From Alphaproteobacteria bacterium (lineage in GTDB: Bacteria > Pseudomonadota > Alphaproteobacteria > Sphingomonadales > Rhodothalassiaceae): 6,087 nt of DNA. Made by a program: the position numbers and the translations under genes. The notes beneath the pieces are model-generated. The model was not told where the DNA came from and searched no databases. It was given only the letters and a program-made list of their open reading frames with translations. Where the stretch lies: assembly GCA_003694205.1 (NCBI GenBank), contig RFKS01000245.1:1-6087 (forward strand). Direction: 5' to 3'. Below, piece by piece: positions 1-6,087 of this stretch; position 1 is the first letter of the stretch; each line of letters starts with the position of its first letter.

Positions 1-1
1 C

Positions 2-340
2 GCGCCACAGGCGCTGACGATCGAGGACCTCGATCCGGCCGCAGTCGAACGCGAAAAGTCCGTCCTCGGCGAGCAGGCGCGGGCCTCCGGCAAGCCGGAG
101 GCGATCATCGAGAAAATGGTCGAGGGTCGCCTGCGCAAGTTCTACGAAGAGGTCGTCCTGATGAAGCAGGTCTCGGTCGTCGATCCCGATCGGCGGATCG
201 AGGAGGTCATCGCCGCGGCATCGAAGGAGGCGGGGGCACCGGTCACGGTGACCGGCTTTGCGCGCTTCGCGCTCGGCGAGGGCATCGAGAAGAAGGACTC
301 GGATTTTGCCGCCGAGGTGCAGGCCGCGGTCGGCGGTTGA
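2..340 (+). CDS. tsf: Elongation factor Ts, C-terminal part (5' end outside window)
   Basis: EF-Ts is the cytoplasmic guanine-nucleotide exchange factor that releases GDP from EF-Tu during translation elongation. Only the last 112 codons are present; the reading frame is open from position 2 and ends at TGA 338-340. The fragment shows the hallmark C-terminal stretch: an [10 protein letters not shown] segment (fragment residues 24-33) followed directly by IIEKMVEGR (35-43) and a [11 protein letters not shown] helix, then the ending GEGIEKK...DFAAEV typical of the family. The ATG at 116 is an internal methionine, not the start. The N-terminal EF-Tu-contacting domain and the expected upstream rpsB lie outside the window. 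The gene is followed by a strong terminator, so tsf is probably the last gene of its transcription unit. The segment after the MVEGR motif (around [10 protein letters not shown]) looks less conserved than the rest, but nothing suggests a defect. Identification is secure. Confidence 0.95.
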   Translation, partial: APQALTIEDLDPAAVEREKSVLGEQARASGKPEAIIEKMVEGRLRKFYEEVVLMKQVSVVDPDRRIEEVIAAASKEAGAPVTVTGFARFALGEGIEKKDSDFAAEVQAAVGG

Positions 341-364
341 TCCTGCCGTCGGGAGATTCGATGC

Positions 365-400
365 AAGGGCCTGACGTCGTCCCGACGTCGGGCCCTTTTT
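365..400 (+). terminator. Rho-independent terminator after tsf
   Basis: A 13-bp stem pairs 367-379 with 383-395 around a 3-base loop (TCC, 380-382). The only non-Watson-Crick pair is one T/G (G-U in RNA) between 372 and 390. Five T residues (396-400) follow at once, and AA at 365-366 can extend the stem by pairing with the first two Ts. It begins 24 bases after the tsf stop codon. This is a textbook intrinsic terminator and the only one visible in the window. It should end, or strongly reduce, transcription from tsf before pyrH. Confidence 0.9.
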
Positions 401-500
401 CACGCGTTGCGCCGGTCATCCCTTGTGGCGCTGGCAGGGACAAGCCGTTAAGCTACGCGCGCTTGCATGGAAGGAACGACCGCTTCAACAGGGCCCGGCA
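401..500 (+). promoter_or_regulatory. Leader region of pyrH, probable promoter location
   Basis: These 100 bases separate the tsf terminator from the pyrH start and contain no convincing gene. Because the terminator isolates pyrH, a promoter is expected here. The best sigma-70-like candidate I see is TTGTGG (423-428) as the -35 and GTTAAG (447-452) as the -10, with an 18-base spacer. Both hexamers are poor matches, so the exact site is uncertain. A purine-rich GGAAGGA at 469-475 lies too far upstream (25 bases) to serve the pyrH ATG. A weak AGGG at 490-493 has a suitable 7-base spacing. Confidence 0.3.
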
Positions 501-1229
501 ATGACGACACCAAGATATAAACGCATATTGCTCAAGCTGTCAGGCGAGGCACTCATGGGGGCCGGCAGCTACGGCATCGACCCCGAAGTGATCGATCGCA
601 TCGCCGGCGAGATCGAGCTTGCGCGCGGCCTTGGGGTCGAGATCTGCGTTGTCGTCGGCGGCGGCAACATCTTTCGCGGCCTGTCGGCCGCAGCGTCCGG
701 CTTCGACCGTGCGTCGGCGGACTATATGGGCATGCTGGCGACCGTCATGAACGCACTCGCGGTGCAGAACGCGCTCGAGAAGCGCGGCGTGCACACGCGC
801 GTGCTGTCGGCGATTCCGATGGCGAGCATCTGCGAGCCCTATATCCGCCGCCGTGCAATCCGTCACATGGAGAAGGGGCGGGTGGTGATCTTCGCCGCCG
901 GAACCGGCAATCCCTTCTTCACCACCGACACCGCCGCCGCCCTGCGCGCCGCCGAGATGTCGTGCCAGGCCCTGCTGAAGGGGACCCAGGTCGACGGCGT
1001 CTATTCGGCGGACCCGAAAACGCATCCCGATGCCGAGCGTTATGACCGGCTCAGCTACATGGACGTGCTGCGCCGCGATCTGAAGGTGATGGACGCCTCG
1101 GCGGTCAGTCTTTGCCGCGAGAACGGAATTCCCATATTGGTGTTCTCGATCCAGGAAAAGGGCGAGCTGTGCCGCGTGCTCGAAGGCAACGGGCGCGCCA
1201 CGATCGTGGGGGAGGAGCAGAAGTCATGA
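501..1229 (+). CDS. pyrH: UMP kinase (uridylate kinase)
   Basis: This enzyme phosphorylates UMP to UDP with ATP in the cytoplasm, a step needed for all UTP, CTP and UDP-sugar synthesis. In this family it is a hexamer of the amino-acid-kinase fold, typically activated by GTP and inhibited by UTP. The product is 242 residues, against 241 in E. coli. Visible motifs are the phosphate-binding KLSGEALMG (12-20), [11 protein letters not shown] (50-60), [13 protein letters not shown] (74-86) for UMP binding, [12 protein letters not shown] (134-145), and [14 protein letters not shown] (160-173) in the ATP site. The start is ATG 501, because the family N-terminus begins a few residues before [11 protein letters not shown]. 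The frame stays open back to a TTG at 423, but that would add 26 residues with no family counterpart. The first codons are unusually AT-rich and include AGA and ATA, which are rare in this GC-rich context. The last four bases (ATGA, 1226-1229) overlap the frr start, implying translational coupling. Confidence 0.98.
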   Translation: MTTPRYKRILLKLSGEALMGAGSYGIDPEVIDRIAGEIELARGLGVEICVVVGGGNIFRGLSAAASGFDRASADYMGMLATVMNALAVQNALEKRGVHTRVLSAIPMASICEPYIRRRAIRHMEKGRVVIFAAGTGNPFFTTDTAAALRAAEMSCQALLKGTQVDGVYSADPKTHPDAERYDRLSYMDVLRRDLKVMDASAVSLCRENGIPILVFSIQEKGELCRVLEGNGRATIVGEEQKS

Positions 1230-1783
1230 CCGATCCGAATCTGAAGGATATCGAACGGCGCATGCGGGGCGCCATCGAGGCGCTCCGGCACGAATTCGCG
1301 GGACTGCGCACCGGGCGCGCCTCGGCCGCCATTCTCGAGCCGATCACGGTCGAGGTTTACGGATCGCAGATGCCGCTCAACCAGGTGGCGACGATCTCGG
1401 TTCCCGAGCCGCGCATGCTCTCGGTACAGGTCTGGGACCGCGGCAATGTCAGTGCCGTGGACAAGGCCATCCGCAGCTCCGGGCTCGGTCTCAATCCGCA
1501 GACCGAAGGCAATGTGCTGCGCATCCCGATCCCCGAGCTGAGCGAGGAGCGTCGCCACGAACTGACCAAAGTTGCCGGCAAATATGCGGAACAGGCACGG
1601 ATCGCGGTGCGCAATGTGCGCCGCGACGGGATGGATCAGATCAAACGTCTCGAAAAGGCCGGCGAATTGAGCGAGGATGAGTCGCACAAATGGTCGGAAC
1701 GGGTGCAGAAGCTGACCGACGAGATCATCAAGGAGATCGACGAGATGCTCGCCCGGAAGGACGAGGAGATATTGCAGGTCTGA
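1226..1783 (+). CDS. frr: Ribosome recycling factor (RRF)
   Basis: RRF acts with EF-G in the cytoplasm to split the post-termination ribosome so that subunits, mRNA and tRNA can be reused. The 185-residue length equals that of E. coli RRF. The sequence fits the two-domain fold: a long-helix domain I at both ends (about 1-30 and 105-185) around a beta domain II (about 31-104). Recognisable pieces are GLRTGRAS (26-33), [14 protein letters not shown] (50-63), [16 protein letters not shown] (95-110) and RNVRRDGMD (129-137), in which R132 matches the arginine known to be essential in E. coli. The start is ATG 1226, which overlaps the pyrH stop as ATGA. A strong Shine-Dalgarno sequence, GGAGGAG (1211-1217), lies 8 bases upstream inside pyrH. 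An upstream in-frame extension to 1112 is only a shadow of pyrH. The gene ends at TGA 1781-1783, whose last base starts uppS. Confidence 0.98.
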   Translation: MTDPNLKDIERRMRGAIEALRHEFAGLRTGRASAAILEPITVEVYGSQMPLNQVATISVPEPRMLSVQVWDRGNVSAVDKAIRSSGLGLNPQTEGNVLRIPIPELSEERRHELTKVAGKYAEQARIAVRNVRRDGMDQIKRLEKAGELSEDESHKWSERVQKLTDEIIKEIDEMLARKDEEILQV

Positions 1784-2517
1784 TGCTGTCGGCACAGGCG
1801 ATCGAGAAGACGGCGGCCGGCCGCGTGCCGCGTCACATTGCCATCATCATGGACGGCAATGGACGCTGGGCCGCGGCGCGACGGCTGCCGCGGGCGATCG
1901 GCCACCGACGCGGCGCGGATGCCGTGCGCCGGGCGGTCGAGGGTTGCATCGCGCAGGGTGTGTCGGTGCTGACGCTCTATGCCTTCTCATCGGAAAACTG
2001 GAAGCGGCCGGCGGACGAGATCGAGGATCTGATGGCGCTCTTGCGCATCTATCTCGAGCGCGAGATCGACGAGCTCGACCGCAATCAGGTCCGGGTGCGC
2101 TTCATCGGGGATCGCGGACCCTTTTCCGAGGATCTGCGGGCGCTGATCTCGGAAGCCGAGAGCCGGACGCGCGGTAATGGGCGGCTGACCCTGGTGATCG
2201 CCCTCAATTATGGCGGGCGCGCGGAAATCGTCGAGGCCTGCCGTCGCATCGCACGCGACGTGGCGGAGGGGCGGCTCGATGTGGAGGCGATCGACGAGGC
2301 GGCGCTGGCGGCGCGGCTCCACGCCCCGGACCTGCCCGACCCGGATCTCGTCATCCGGACGAGCGGCGAGCAAAGGCTGAGCAATTTTCTCCTGTGGCAA
2401 TCGGCCTATGCCGAGCTCCTGTTCCTCGATCTGCTGTGGCCCGATTTCGACGAGGCCACGCTGGCCGCCGCGATTGCCGAATATCAGAGTCGGGAGAGGC
2501 GGTTTGGCGGAAGATGA
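1783..2517 (+). CDS. uppS: Undecaprenyl diphosphate synthase (cis-prenyltransferase)
   Basis: This cytosolic, membrane-associated enzyme adds eight isopentenyl units in cis to farnesyl diphosphate, giving the C55 carrier lipid used for peptidoglycan and other envelope polymers. The product is 244 residues, a normal family length. Motifs in order are IAIIMDGNGRWA (19-30) with the catalytic/Mg aspartate D24, the GH..G motif (40-44), YAFSSENWKRP (66-76), and IRTSGEQRLSNFLLWQ (191-206) with R192, E196 and R198 for diphosphate binding, then AYAE with E211. These residues match E. coli D26, H43, R194, E198, R200 and E213 with a constant offset of 2, so the active site is intact. The start is ATG 1783, sharing one base with the frr stop (TGATG). 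No well-spaced strong ribosome site is visible (GAGGAG at 1763-1768 is 14 bases away), which fits translation by reinitiation after frr. It uses farnesyl diphosphate derived from the pathway that dxr begins. Confidence 0.97.
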   Translation: MLSAQAIEKTAAGRVPRHIAIIMDGNGRWAAARRLPRAIGHRRGADAVRRAVEGCIAQGVSVLTLYAFSSENWKRPADEIEDLMALLRIYLEREIDELDRNQVRVRFIGDRGPFSEDLRALISEAESRTRGNGRLTLVIALNYGGRAEIVEACRRIARDVAEGRLDVEAIDEAALAARLHAPDLPDPDLVIRTSGEQRLSNFLLWQSAYAELLFLDLLWPDFDEATLAAAIAEYQSRERRFGGR

Positions 2518-2521
2518 CACC

Positions 2522-3352
2522 ATGGTCGTGGACAACGCGGTGACAGACGCCGAGCAGCACGAGCCGCCGCCGCATCTGGCGACCCGCGTCATCTCGGCGC
2601 TTGTGCTCATTCCGGTCGCGCTCGCCGCTGTCTGGCTCGGTGGCATCTGGTTTGCCGGCTTGCTTGGCATCGGCGGCTTCCTGATGGCTCTCGAGTGGGC
2701 GGCACTGATCGGCCTTGCGGGCAAGCGTCTTTTTGCCTTTGCCATCGTTTCGCTGCTCATCGCGACCGGGTTCGTGGCCTCGGCGGGCGCGGCCCCCGAT
2801 CCGCGCTGGACCATCGCCGTTCTCGCGCTCGGTGCGGTGACGGCGATCGCCGGTTTTGCGCTCCACCGGTCGCGGACGGGATGGATCGGTCTCGGCATCG
2901 TCTATTGCTGGACGCCGGTTTATGCCCTCGCCTGGTTGCGCGCGAGCGAGCACGGGCTGTGGTGGGTCGCCTGGGTCCTGCTCGTGGTCTGGGGAACCGA
3001 TATCGGGGCTTATTTTGTGGGGCGCGCGGTAGGCGGTGCCAAACTCGTGCCACATATCAGCCCCAATAAGACCTGGTCCGGCCTTGTCGGCGGCATGGTG
3101 TTGGCCGCGGTGGCAGCGGCCATCGCGGCGCGCTGGTTCGCGATGGAGTCGATACTCGCGCTGGCCATCGCGGCTGCGGGGCTGGCGGTGGTGGCACAGG
3201 CCGGAGACATTGTCGAGAGCGCCATCAAGCGGCATTTCGGCAAGAAGGATTCGGGCTGGGTCATCCCCGGGCACGGGGGAATCCTCGATCGCGTGGACGG
3301 CCTCGTCTTCGTGACGCCGTTGGTGGCCCTTGTGGTTGCCATCTGGGGCTGA
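2522..3352 (+). CDS. cdsA: Phosphatidate cytidylyltransferase (CDP-diglyceride synthase)
   Basis: This polytopic inner-membrane enzyme converts phosphatidic acid and CTP to CDP-diacylglycerol, the precursor of all major phospholipids. With the ATG 2522 start it has 276 residues (E. coli about 285). A charged 20-residue N-terminus leads into [15 protein letters not shown] and a series of hydrophobic segments covering most of the protein. Family motifs are [11 protein letters not shown] (158-168), SPNKTWSG (180-187), and the full CdsA signature from S233 to D259, which includes S-A-I-K-R, K242-D243, and PGHGGILDR (249-257). D229 and D256 are the probable metal-binding aspartates by spacing. Start choice is uncertain. 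ATG 2522 has GGAAG (2509-2513) 8 bases upstream and lies 4 bases after the uppS stop. An in-frame TTG at 2504 with GGGAGAGG (2492-2499) just upstream would add 6 residues and overlap uppS. It belongs to the same operon as uppS and dxr. Confidence 0.96.
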   Translation: MVVDNAVTDAEQHEPPPHLATRVISALVLIPVALAAVWLGGIWFAGLLGIGGFLMALEWAALIGLAGKRLFAFAIVSLLIATGFVASAGAAPDPRWTIAVLALGAVTAIAGFALHRSRTGWIGLGIVYCWTPVYALAWLRASEHGLWWVAWVLLVVWGTDIGAYFVGRAVGGAKLVPHISPNKTWSGLVGGMVLAAVAAAIAARWFAMESILALAIAAAGLAVVAQAGDIVESAIKRHFGKKDSGWVIPGHGGILDRVDGLVFVTPLVALVVAIWG

Positions 3353-3375
3353 AATCGGCAGAGGGCGGAGAGATC

Positions 3376-4539
3376 ATGCGCGGCATGCGGAGCGTCACAA
3401 TTCTCGGATCGACGGGATCGGTCGGGCGCAGCACGATCGACCTGATCGAGCGGCATCCGGGGCGCTTCCGGGTCTCCGCACTGACCGCCAACGAGAATGT
3501 TGCCCTGCTCGCCGAACAGGCGCGCCGACTGCGTCCGCGGCTGGCGGTGATCGCCAACGAGGCGCATCTCGACCAGCTGCGCGCCGAACTCGCGGGGACC
3601 GGCATCGAGACGGCGGCGGGTCGGTCGGGCCTTCTCGAGGCCGCGACGCTCGACAGCGACTGGGTGATGGCCGCCATCGTCGGCGCGGCCGGTCTTGCCC
3701 CGACCCTCGCCGCGGTGCGGCGCGGTGCCGTCGTCGGGCTCGCGAACAAGGAGTGCCTGGTCTGTGCGGGCGCCATCGTCATGGAGGCTGTACGCGCGCA
3801 TGGCGCAACGCTGCTGCCGGTCGATTCCGAGCACAATGCCATTTTCCAGGTGTTCGATTTCGACCGTCCGGAGACCGTTGAGAGCATCATCCTCACCGCA
3901 TCGGGCGGTCCGTTCCGCACGCGCGAGCGGCACTCCCTTGTGGACATCACGCCCGAGGAGGCGGTGCGCCACCCCAACTGGTCGATGGGGGCCAAGATCT
4001 CGGTCGACTCCGCGACCATGATGAACAAGGGGCTCGAGCTCATCGAGGCCTTCCATCTGTTCCCGCTCGAGGCCGACCGGATCCGCATTCTCGTGCATCC
4101 GGAATCGGTCGTCCATTCGCTGGTCGAATACCGCGACGGTTCGGTTCTGGCGCAGCTTGGCAGCCCCGACATGCGGACACCGATTGCCTATGCCCTCGCC
4201 TGGCCGGAGCGGATCGATGCGCCGGTGAAACGGCTCGATCTGGCGGCGATCGGCAGGCTGCATTTCGAGGAGCCGGACACCGAACGCTTTCCCGCCATTG
4301 CCATGGCACGGGCGGCGCTCGTCGAGGGTGGGTCCGCGCCCACAATCCTCAATGCGGCGAACGAGGTTGCGGTCGCAGCCTTTCTCGCACGTCGCATCGG
4401 CTTTCTCGACATTACGCGCGTCGTCGCCGACATGCTTGCGGCGATTCCGGCGCGGCCGCTCGCTGACCTCGAGGAGGTGATCGCCGTCGATCGCGAGACG
4501 CGGGAGCGGGCCGACGAGATGGTCAGGGCGCTGACATGA
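3376..4539 (+). CDS. dxr: 1-deoxy-D-xylulose 5-phosphate reductoisomerase (IspC)
   Basis: DXR converts 1-deoxy-D-xylulose 5-phosphate to 2-C-methyl-D-erythritol 4-phosphate using NADPH and a divalent metal. It is the committed step of the MEP isoprenoid pathway and the target of fosmidomycin. The product is 387 residues (E. coli 398). The N-terminal Rossmann motif is [16 protein letters not shown] (9-24). Then come [12 protein letters not shown] (about 120-131), [11 protein letters not shown] with metal ligands D150 and E152, [14 protein letters not shown] with H199, and [16 protein letters not shown] (210-225) with S212, N217, K218 and metal ligand E221. The stretch [12 protein letters not shown] and the C-terminal [11 protein letters not shown] complete the family pattern. 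All catalytic residues are present; a roughly 10-residue shorter loop after E152 explains the numbering offset from E. coli. The start ATG 3376 has GGAG (3367-3370) 5 bases upstream, a better fit than ATG 3385. It follows cdsA by 23 bases. Confidence 0.98.
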   Translation: MRGMRSVTILGSTGSVGRSTIDLIERHPGRFRVSALTANENVALLAEQARRLRPRLAVIANEAHLDQLRAELAGTGIETAAGRSGLLEAATLDSDWVMAAIVGAAGLAPTLAAVRRGAVVGLANKECLVCAGAIVMEAVRAHGATLLPVDSEHNAIFQVFDFDRPETVESIILTASGGPFRTRERHSLVDITPEEAVRHPNWSMGAKISVDSATMMNKGLELIEAFHLFPLEADRIRILVHPESVVHSLVEYRDGSVLAQLGSPDMRTPIAYALAWPERIDAPVKRLDLAAIGRLHFEEPDTERFPAIAMARAALVEGGSAPTILNAANEVAVAAFLARRIGFLDITRVVADMLAAIPARPLADLEEVIAVDRETRERADEMVRALT

Positions 4540-4568
4540 AGGGGCGCGAAGCAGGCGGCGTGTCATGA
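4536..4568 (+). other. Possible 10-codon coupling ORF between dxr and rseP
   Basis: This ATG overlaps the dxr stop codon as ATGA (4536-4539). The frame reads [10 protein letters not shown] and stops at TGA 4566-4568, which overlaps the rseP start as ATGA (4565-4568). The mini-ORF therefore spans the whole dxr-rseP gap and joins each neighbour by a stop/start overlap. It could act as a reinitiation relay that passes ribosomes from dxr to rseP. It is too short for a homology argument, and chance could produce it, so no product function is proposed. Confidence 0.25.
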
Positions 4569-5671
4569 CGGTCGAGGGACCCGGTCTCATTTTCACGATC
4601 ATCAGTTTCCTGGCGGCGATCAGCGTCCTCGTCTTCGTGCACGAATGGGGACACTATATCGTCGCCCGGCTGTTCGGGGTCCGGGTCGAGGTCTTCTCGA
4701 TCGGCTTCGGTCCCGAGATCTGGGGGCGTACGGATCGCCACGGCACGCGATGGAAGGTGAGCGCGCTGCCAATTGGCGGCTATGTGCGCTTTTTCGGTGA
4801 TGCCAATGAGGCGAGCCGGGCACGCGAGGACATCGAACGCCTGACACCCGAAGAGCAGGCGGTGTCCTTCCACCACAAAAGCGTTGGCGCGCGCATGGCG
4901 ATCGTCGCCGCCGGGCCGGTCATCAATTTCCTGTTCGCGATTCTTATCTATGCGGCGCTATTCGTCAGTTTCGGGCAGAGCTATCAGCCTCCCGAGGTCA
5001 CCGAAGTGCTGCCCGATTCTCCGGCCGCGGCGGCGGGCCTCGAGCCCGGTGACCGCATCGTCCGGGTTGCCGGCACCAGGACCGAGACGGCGCGCGACCT
5101 CGTGCGCGTGGTCGGCCTTTATCCCGGACTGCCGGTCGAGATCGAAGTGGTCCGCGCGGGCGCGCATTTCACGCGTGAGGTGCGGCTCGCCCGCGTCGTG
5201 CAGACCGACCGTTTCGGCAACGAATATGCACGCGGGCAGCTGGGCGTGAGACTGGGAGGTGAACGCGAGGTGCACAGCCTCGACCCGGCGCGAGCGCTGG
5301 TCGCCGCCGGTGCCGAGACGGTCGACATGGTGCGCATGATGCTGGTCGCCACGGGCCAGGTGATCATGGGCGTGCGCTCGGTCGATGATCTCGGCGGCCC
5401 GGTACGGATCGCCAAGATCACGGGCGAGCAGGCGTCACTCGGCCTCGTCGCCTTTATCGAGTTCATCGCCCTCATCTCGATCAATCTCGGGCTCGTCAAT
5501 CTGTTTCCGATCCCGATGCTCGACGGGGGCCACCTGCTGTTTCTCATCGTCGAGGGCCTCAAGGGTTCGCCGCTCAATCCGCGCCTTCAGGAGCTCGGCT
5601 ATCTCGTGGGCCTCGCCCTCATCCTGACCCTGATGCTGTTTCTGACCTGGAATGACTTGCAATCCTTGTGA
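4565..5671 (+). CDS. rseP: RseP/RasP-type site-2 zinc metalloprotease (M50), single PDZ
   Basis: This inner-membrane protease cuts transmembrane substrates within the bilayer; family members release anti-sigma factors or process signal-peptide remnants and regulators. The product is 368 residues. Transmembrane segment 1 (about 8-26) carries the zinc-binding, catalytic HEWGH (H26, E27, H30). A membrane-associated beta region with LPIGGYVRFFGD follows, then a second hydrophobic segment (about 111-136) with GPVINFLFA. One PDZ domain (about 142-215) has the pattern VLPDSPAAAAGLEPGDRI. A third segment contains NLFPIPMLDGGH (312-323) with the zinc ligand D320, and a last segment lies near 345-363. 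E. coli RseP is about 450 residues with two PDZ domains, so this is the shorter single-PDZ form seen in many Alphaproteobacteria. The start is ATG 4565 with AGGCGG (4553-4558) 6 bases upstream. The substrate cannot be told from this window; no RseA- or sigma-E-like gene is present. Confidence 0.96.
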   Translation: MTVEGPGLIFTIISFLAAISVLVFVHEWGHYIVARLFGVRVEVFSIGFGPEIWGRTDRHGTRWKVSALPIGGYVRFFGDANEASRAREDIERLTPEEQAVSFHHKSVGARMAIVAAGPVINFLFAILIYAALFVSFGQSYQPPEVTEVLPDSPAAAAGLEPGDRIVRVAGTRTETARDLVRVVGLYPGLPVEIEVVRAGAHFTREVRLARVVQTDRFGNEYARGQLGVRLGGEREVHSLDPARALVAAGAETVDMVRMMLVATGQVIMGVRSVDDLGGPVRIAKITGEQASLGLVAFIEFIALISINLGLVNLFPIPMLDGGHLLFLIVEGLKGSPLNPRLQELGYLVGLALILTLMLFLTWNDLQSL

Positions 5672-5729
5672 CGCTGGGACAGTCTGCCGGCGCTCCGGGG
5701 CCAAAGGACAAGAAAAAAGGTTGCTTTCC
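5672..5729 (+). promoter_or_regulatory. Short rseP-bamA spacer with bamA ribosome-binding site
   Basis: This 58-base gap is the longest within the pyrH-bamA unit. Its 3' half becomes purine-rich, with AAAGGA (5703-5708) and a run of six A followed by GG (5713-5720), unlike the GC-rich surroundings. AAGG at 5717-5720 lies 9 bases before a GTG (5730) and is the likely ribosome-binding site. I see no convincing terminator (only a 4-bp CCGG/CCGG stem at 5687-5698) and no clear sigma-70, sigma-E or EcfG-like promoter. Confidence 0.4.
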
Positions 5730-6087
5730 GTGCATGGCAAGAAGCTGGTGAAAGCGGTCGTCGTCACCGTCGCATGGGCGTTCGTCCTGCTCGGCGCGGC
5801 GGGCAGCGTCGACGCGCAGCCGCTGCAACAGATTCCGGTTTCCGGAGGTGTTATCGAGGGCATCGCGGTGCGCGGCAACCAGCGCATCGAACCGGCGACC
5901 GTCGCCTCCTATCTGACGGTCCGCATCGGCGATCCCTTTGATCCCGCGGCGCTCGACGAAAGCCTCAAGCGTCTGTTCGCGACCGGGCTGTTTGCGGACG
6001 TCTCCTTCGATCGCAGCGGCAACACGCTGATCATCAATGTCACCGAGAACCCGATCATCAACCGCATCATTTTCGAGGGCAACAAGC
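5730..6087 (+). CDS. bamA: Outer membrane protein assembly factor BamA, N-terminal part (3' end outside window)
   Basis: BamA is the outer-membrane Omp85 barrel that folds and inserts other beta-barrel proteins, with periplasmic POTRA domains that receive substrates. Only the first 119 codons are present. The frame has no ATG. GTG 5730 is preferred because it follows AAGG at good spacing and gives a compact signal peptide: a basic start (HGKK...K), a hydrophobic core (about 9-24) and a probable signal peptidase I site at VDA|QP after residue 29. TTG 5721 is the alternative and would add three residues. Mature sequence starts with a short linker. POTRA1 (about 42-112) then runs from IEGIAVRGNQRIEP through GDPFDPAALDESLKRLFATG, LFADVSF and LIINVTENP. 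The final INRIIFEGNK starts POTRA2, where the window ends. BamA next to rseP is a conserved arrangement in Proteobacteria. Confidence 0.93.
   Translation, partial: MHGKKLVKAVVVTVAWAFVLLGAAGSVDAQPLQQIPVSGGVIEGIAVRGNQRIEPATVASYLTVRIGDPFDPAALDESLKRLFATGLFADVSFDRSGNTLIINVTENPIINRIIFEGNK

Noticed and set aside
423..500. An N-terminal extension of pyrH from TTG 423
   Set aside because: The 26 extra residues have no counterpart in UMP kinases, and the family N-terminus fits ATG 501.
1055..1795. A 246-codon - strand open frame opposite frr
   Set aside because: It is fully antisense to a standard-length frr and crosses into pyrH and uppS at each end; nothing in its translation is recognisable.
1987..3274. 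Overlapping long - strand open frames (303 and 307 codons) opposite uppS and cdsA
   Set aside because: These are antisense shadows caused by high third-position GC. They are low-complexity Arg/Ala/Pro-rich translations with no family motif or ribosome site.
3010..4602. A 530-codon open frame on the - strand opposite dxr and the end of cdsA
   Set aside because: It lies entirely opposite genes with intact catalytic motifs. Its composition is rich in Arg, Asp, His and Pro, as expected for the antisense of GC-rich codons, with no recognisable domain.
5657..5684. A possible bamA promoter (TTGCAA as -35 with ACAGTC near the -10 position)
   Set aside because: The -10 match is very poor, and the -35 lies within the rseP coding end. 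I could not support it over cotranscription with rseP.
5687..5698. A CCGG-CGCT-CCGG hairpin after rseP as a terminator
   Set aside because: The stem is only 4 bp and no T run follows; this is expected by chance in GC-rich DNA.
1..6087. A mobile element, CRISPR array, phage or novel defence system
   Set aside because: All sequence except short gaps is accounted for by conserved core genes. No direct or inverted repeats of meaningful length other than the terminator, no transposase or integrase motifs, and no composition break were seen.

Overview
The window is an ordinary stretch of bacterial core chromosome, GC-rich (roughly two thirds G+C by eye). It carries eight genes, all on the + strand: tsf (3' end only), pyrH, frr, uppS, cdsA, dxr, rseP and bamA (5' end only). 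The order is the useful clue to the organism. In E. coli, dxr lies between frr and uppS, whereas here it lies between cdsA and rseP, as is usual in Alphaproteobacteria. BamA and an outer-membrane assembly context indicate a Gram-negative cell. I infer an alphaproteobacterium but cannot name the genus from sequence alone.

Layout. Positions 2-340 encode the last 112 residues of elongation factor Ts. A strong intrinsic terminator (about 365-400) follows, so the upstream translation-factor unit probably ends there. A gap of about 100 bases, which should hold a promoter, precedes pyrH at 501. From pyrH onward the genes are tightly packed: pyrH/frr overlap by 4 bases (ATGA), frr/uppS by 1 base (TGATG), uppS/cdsA are 4 bases apart (or overlap if a TTG start is used), cdsA/dxr 23, dxr/rseP 25, and rseP/bamA 58. 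No further terminator is visible, so pyrH to bamA looks like one transcription unit that runs out of the window.

The genes link nucleotide supply and translation with envelope building. UMP kinase makes UDP for RNA and for UDP-sugars. RRF recycles ribosomes. DXR commits carbon to the MEP isoprenoid pathway, and UppS uses the resulting farnesyl diphosphate to make the undecaprenyl carrier lipid for peptidoglycan and other surface glycans. CdsA makes CDP-diacylglycerol for phospholipids. RseP is a membrane-embedded zinc protease, and BamA inserts outer-membrane beta-barrel proteins.

All complete genes look intact, with full catalytic motifs and normal lengths. I found no mobile element, CRISPR array, tRNA/rRNA, obvious foreign segment or undescribed system. 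The points worth a second look are small: a 10-codon ORF that bridges dxr and rseP by overlapping stop and start codons, ambiguous or non-ATG starts for cdsA and bamA, an AT-rich rare-codon patch at the start of pyrH, and the terminator that isolates pyrH from tsf.
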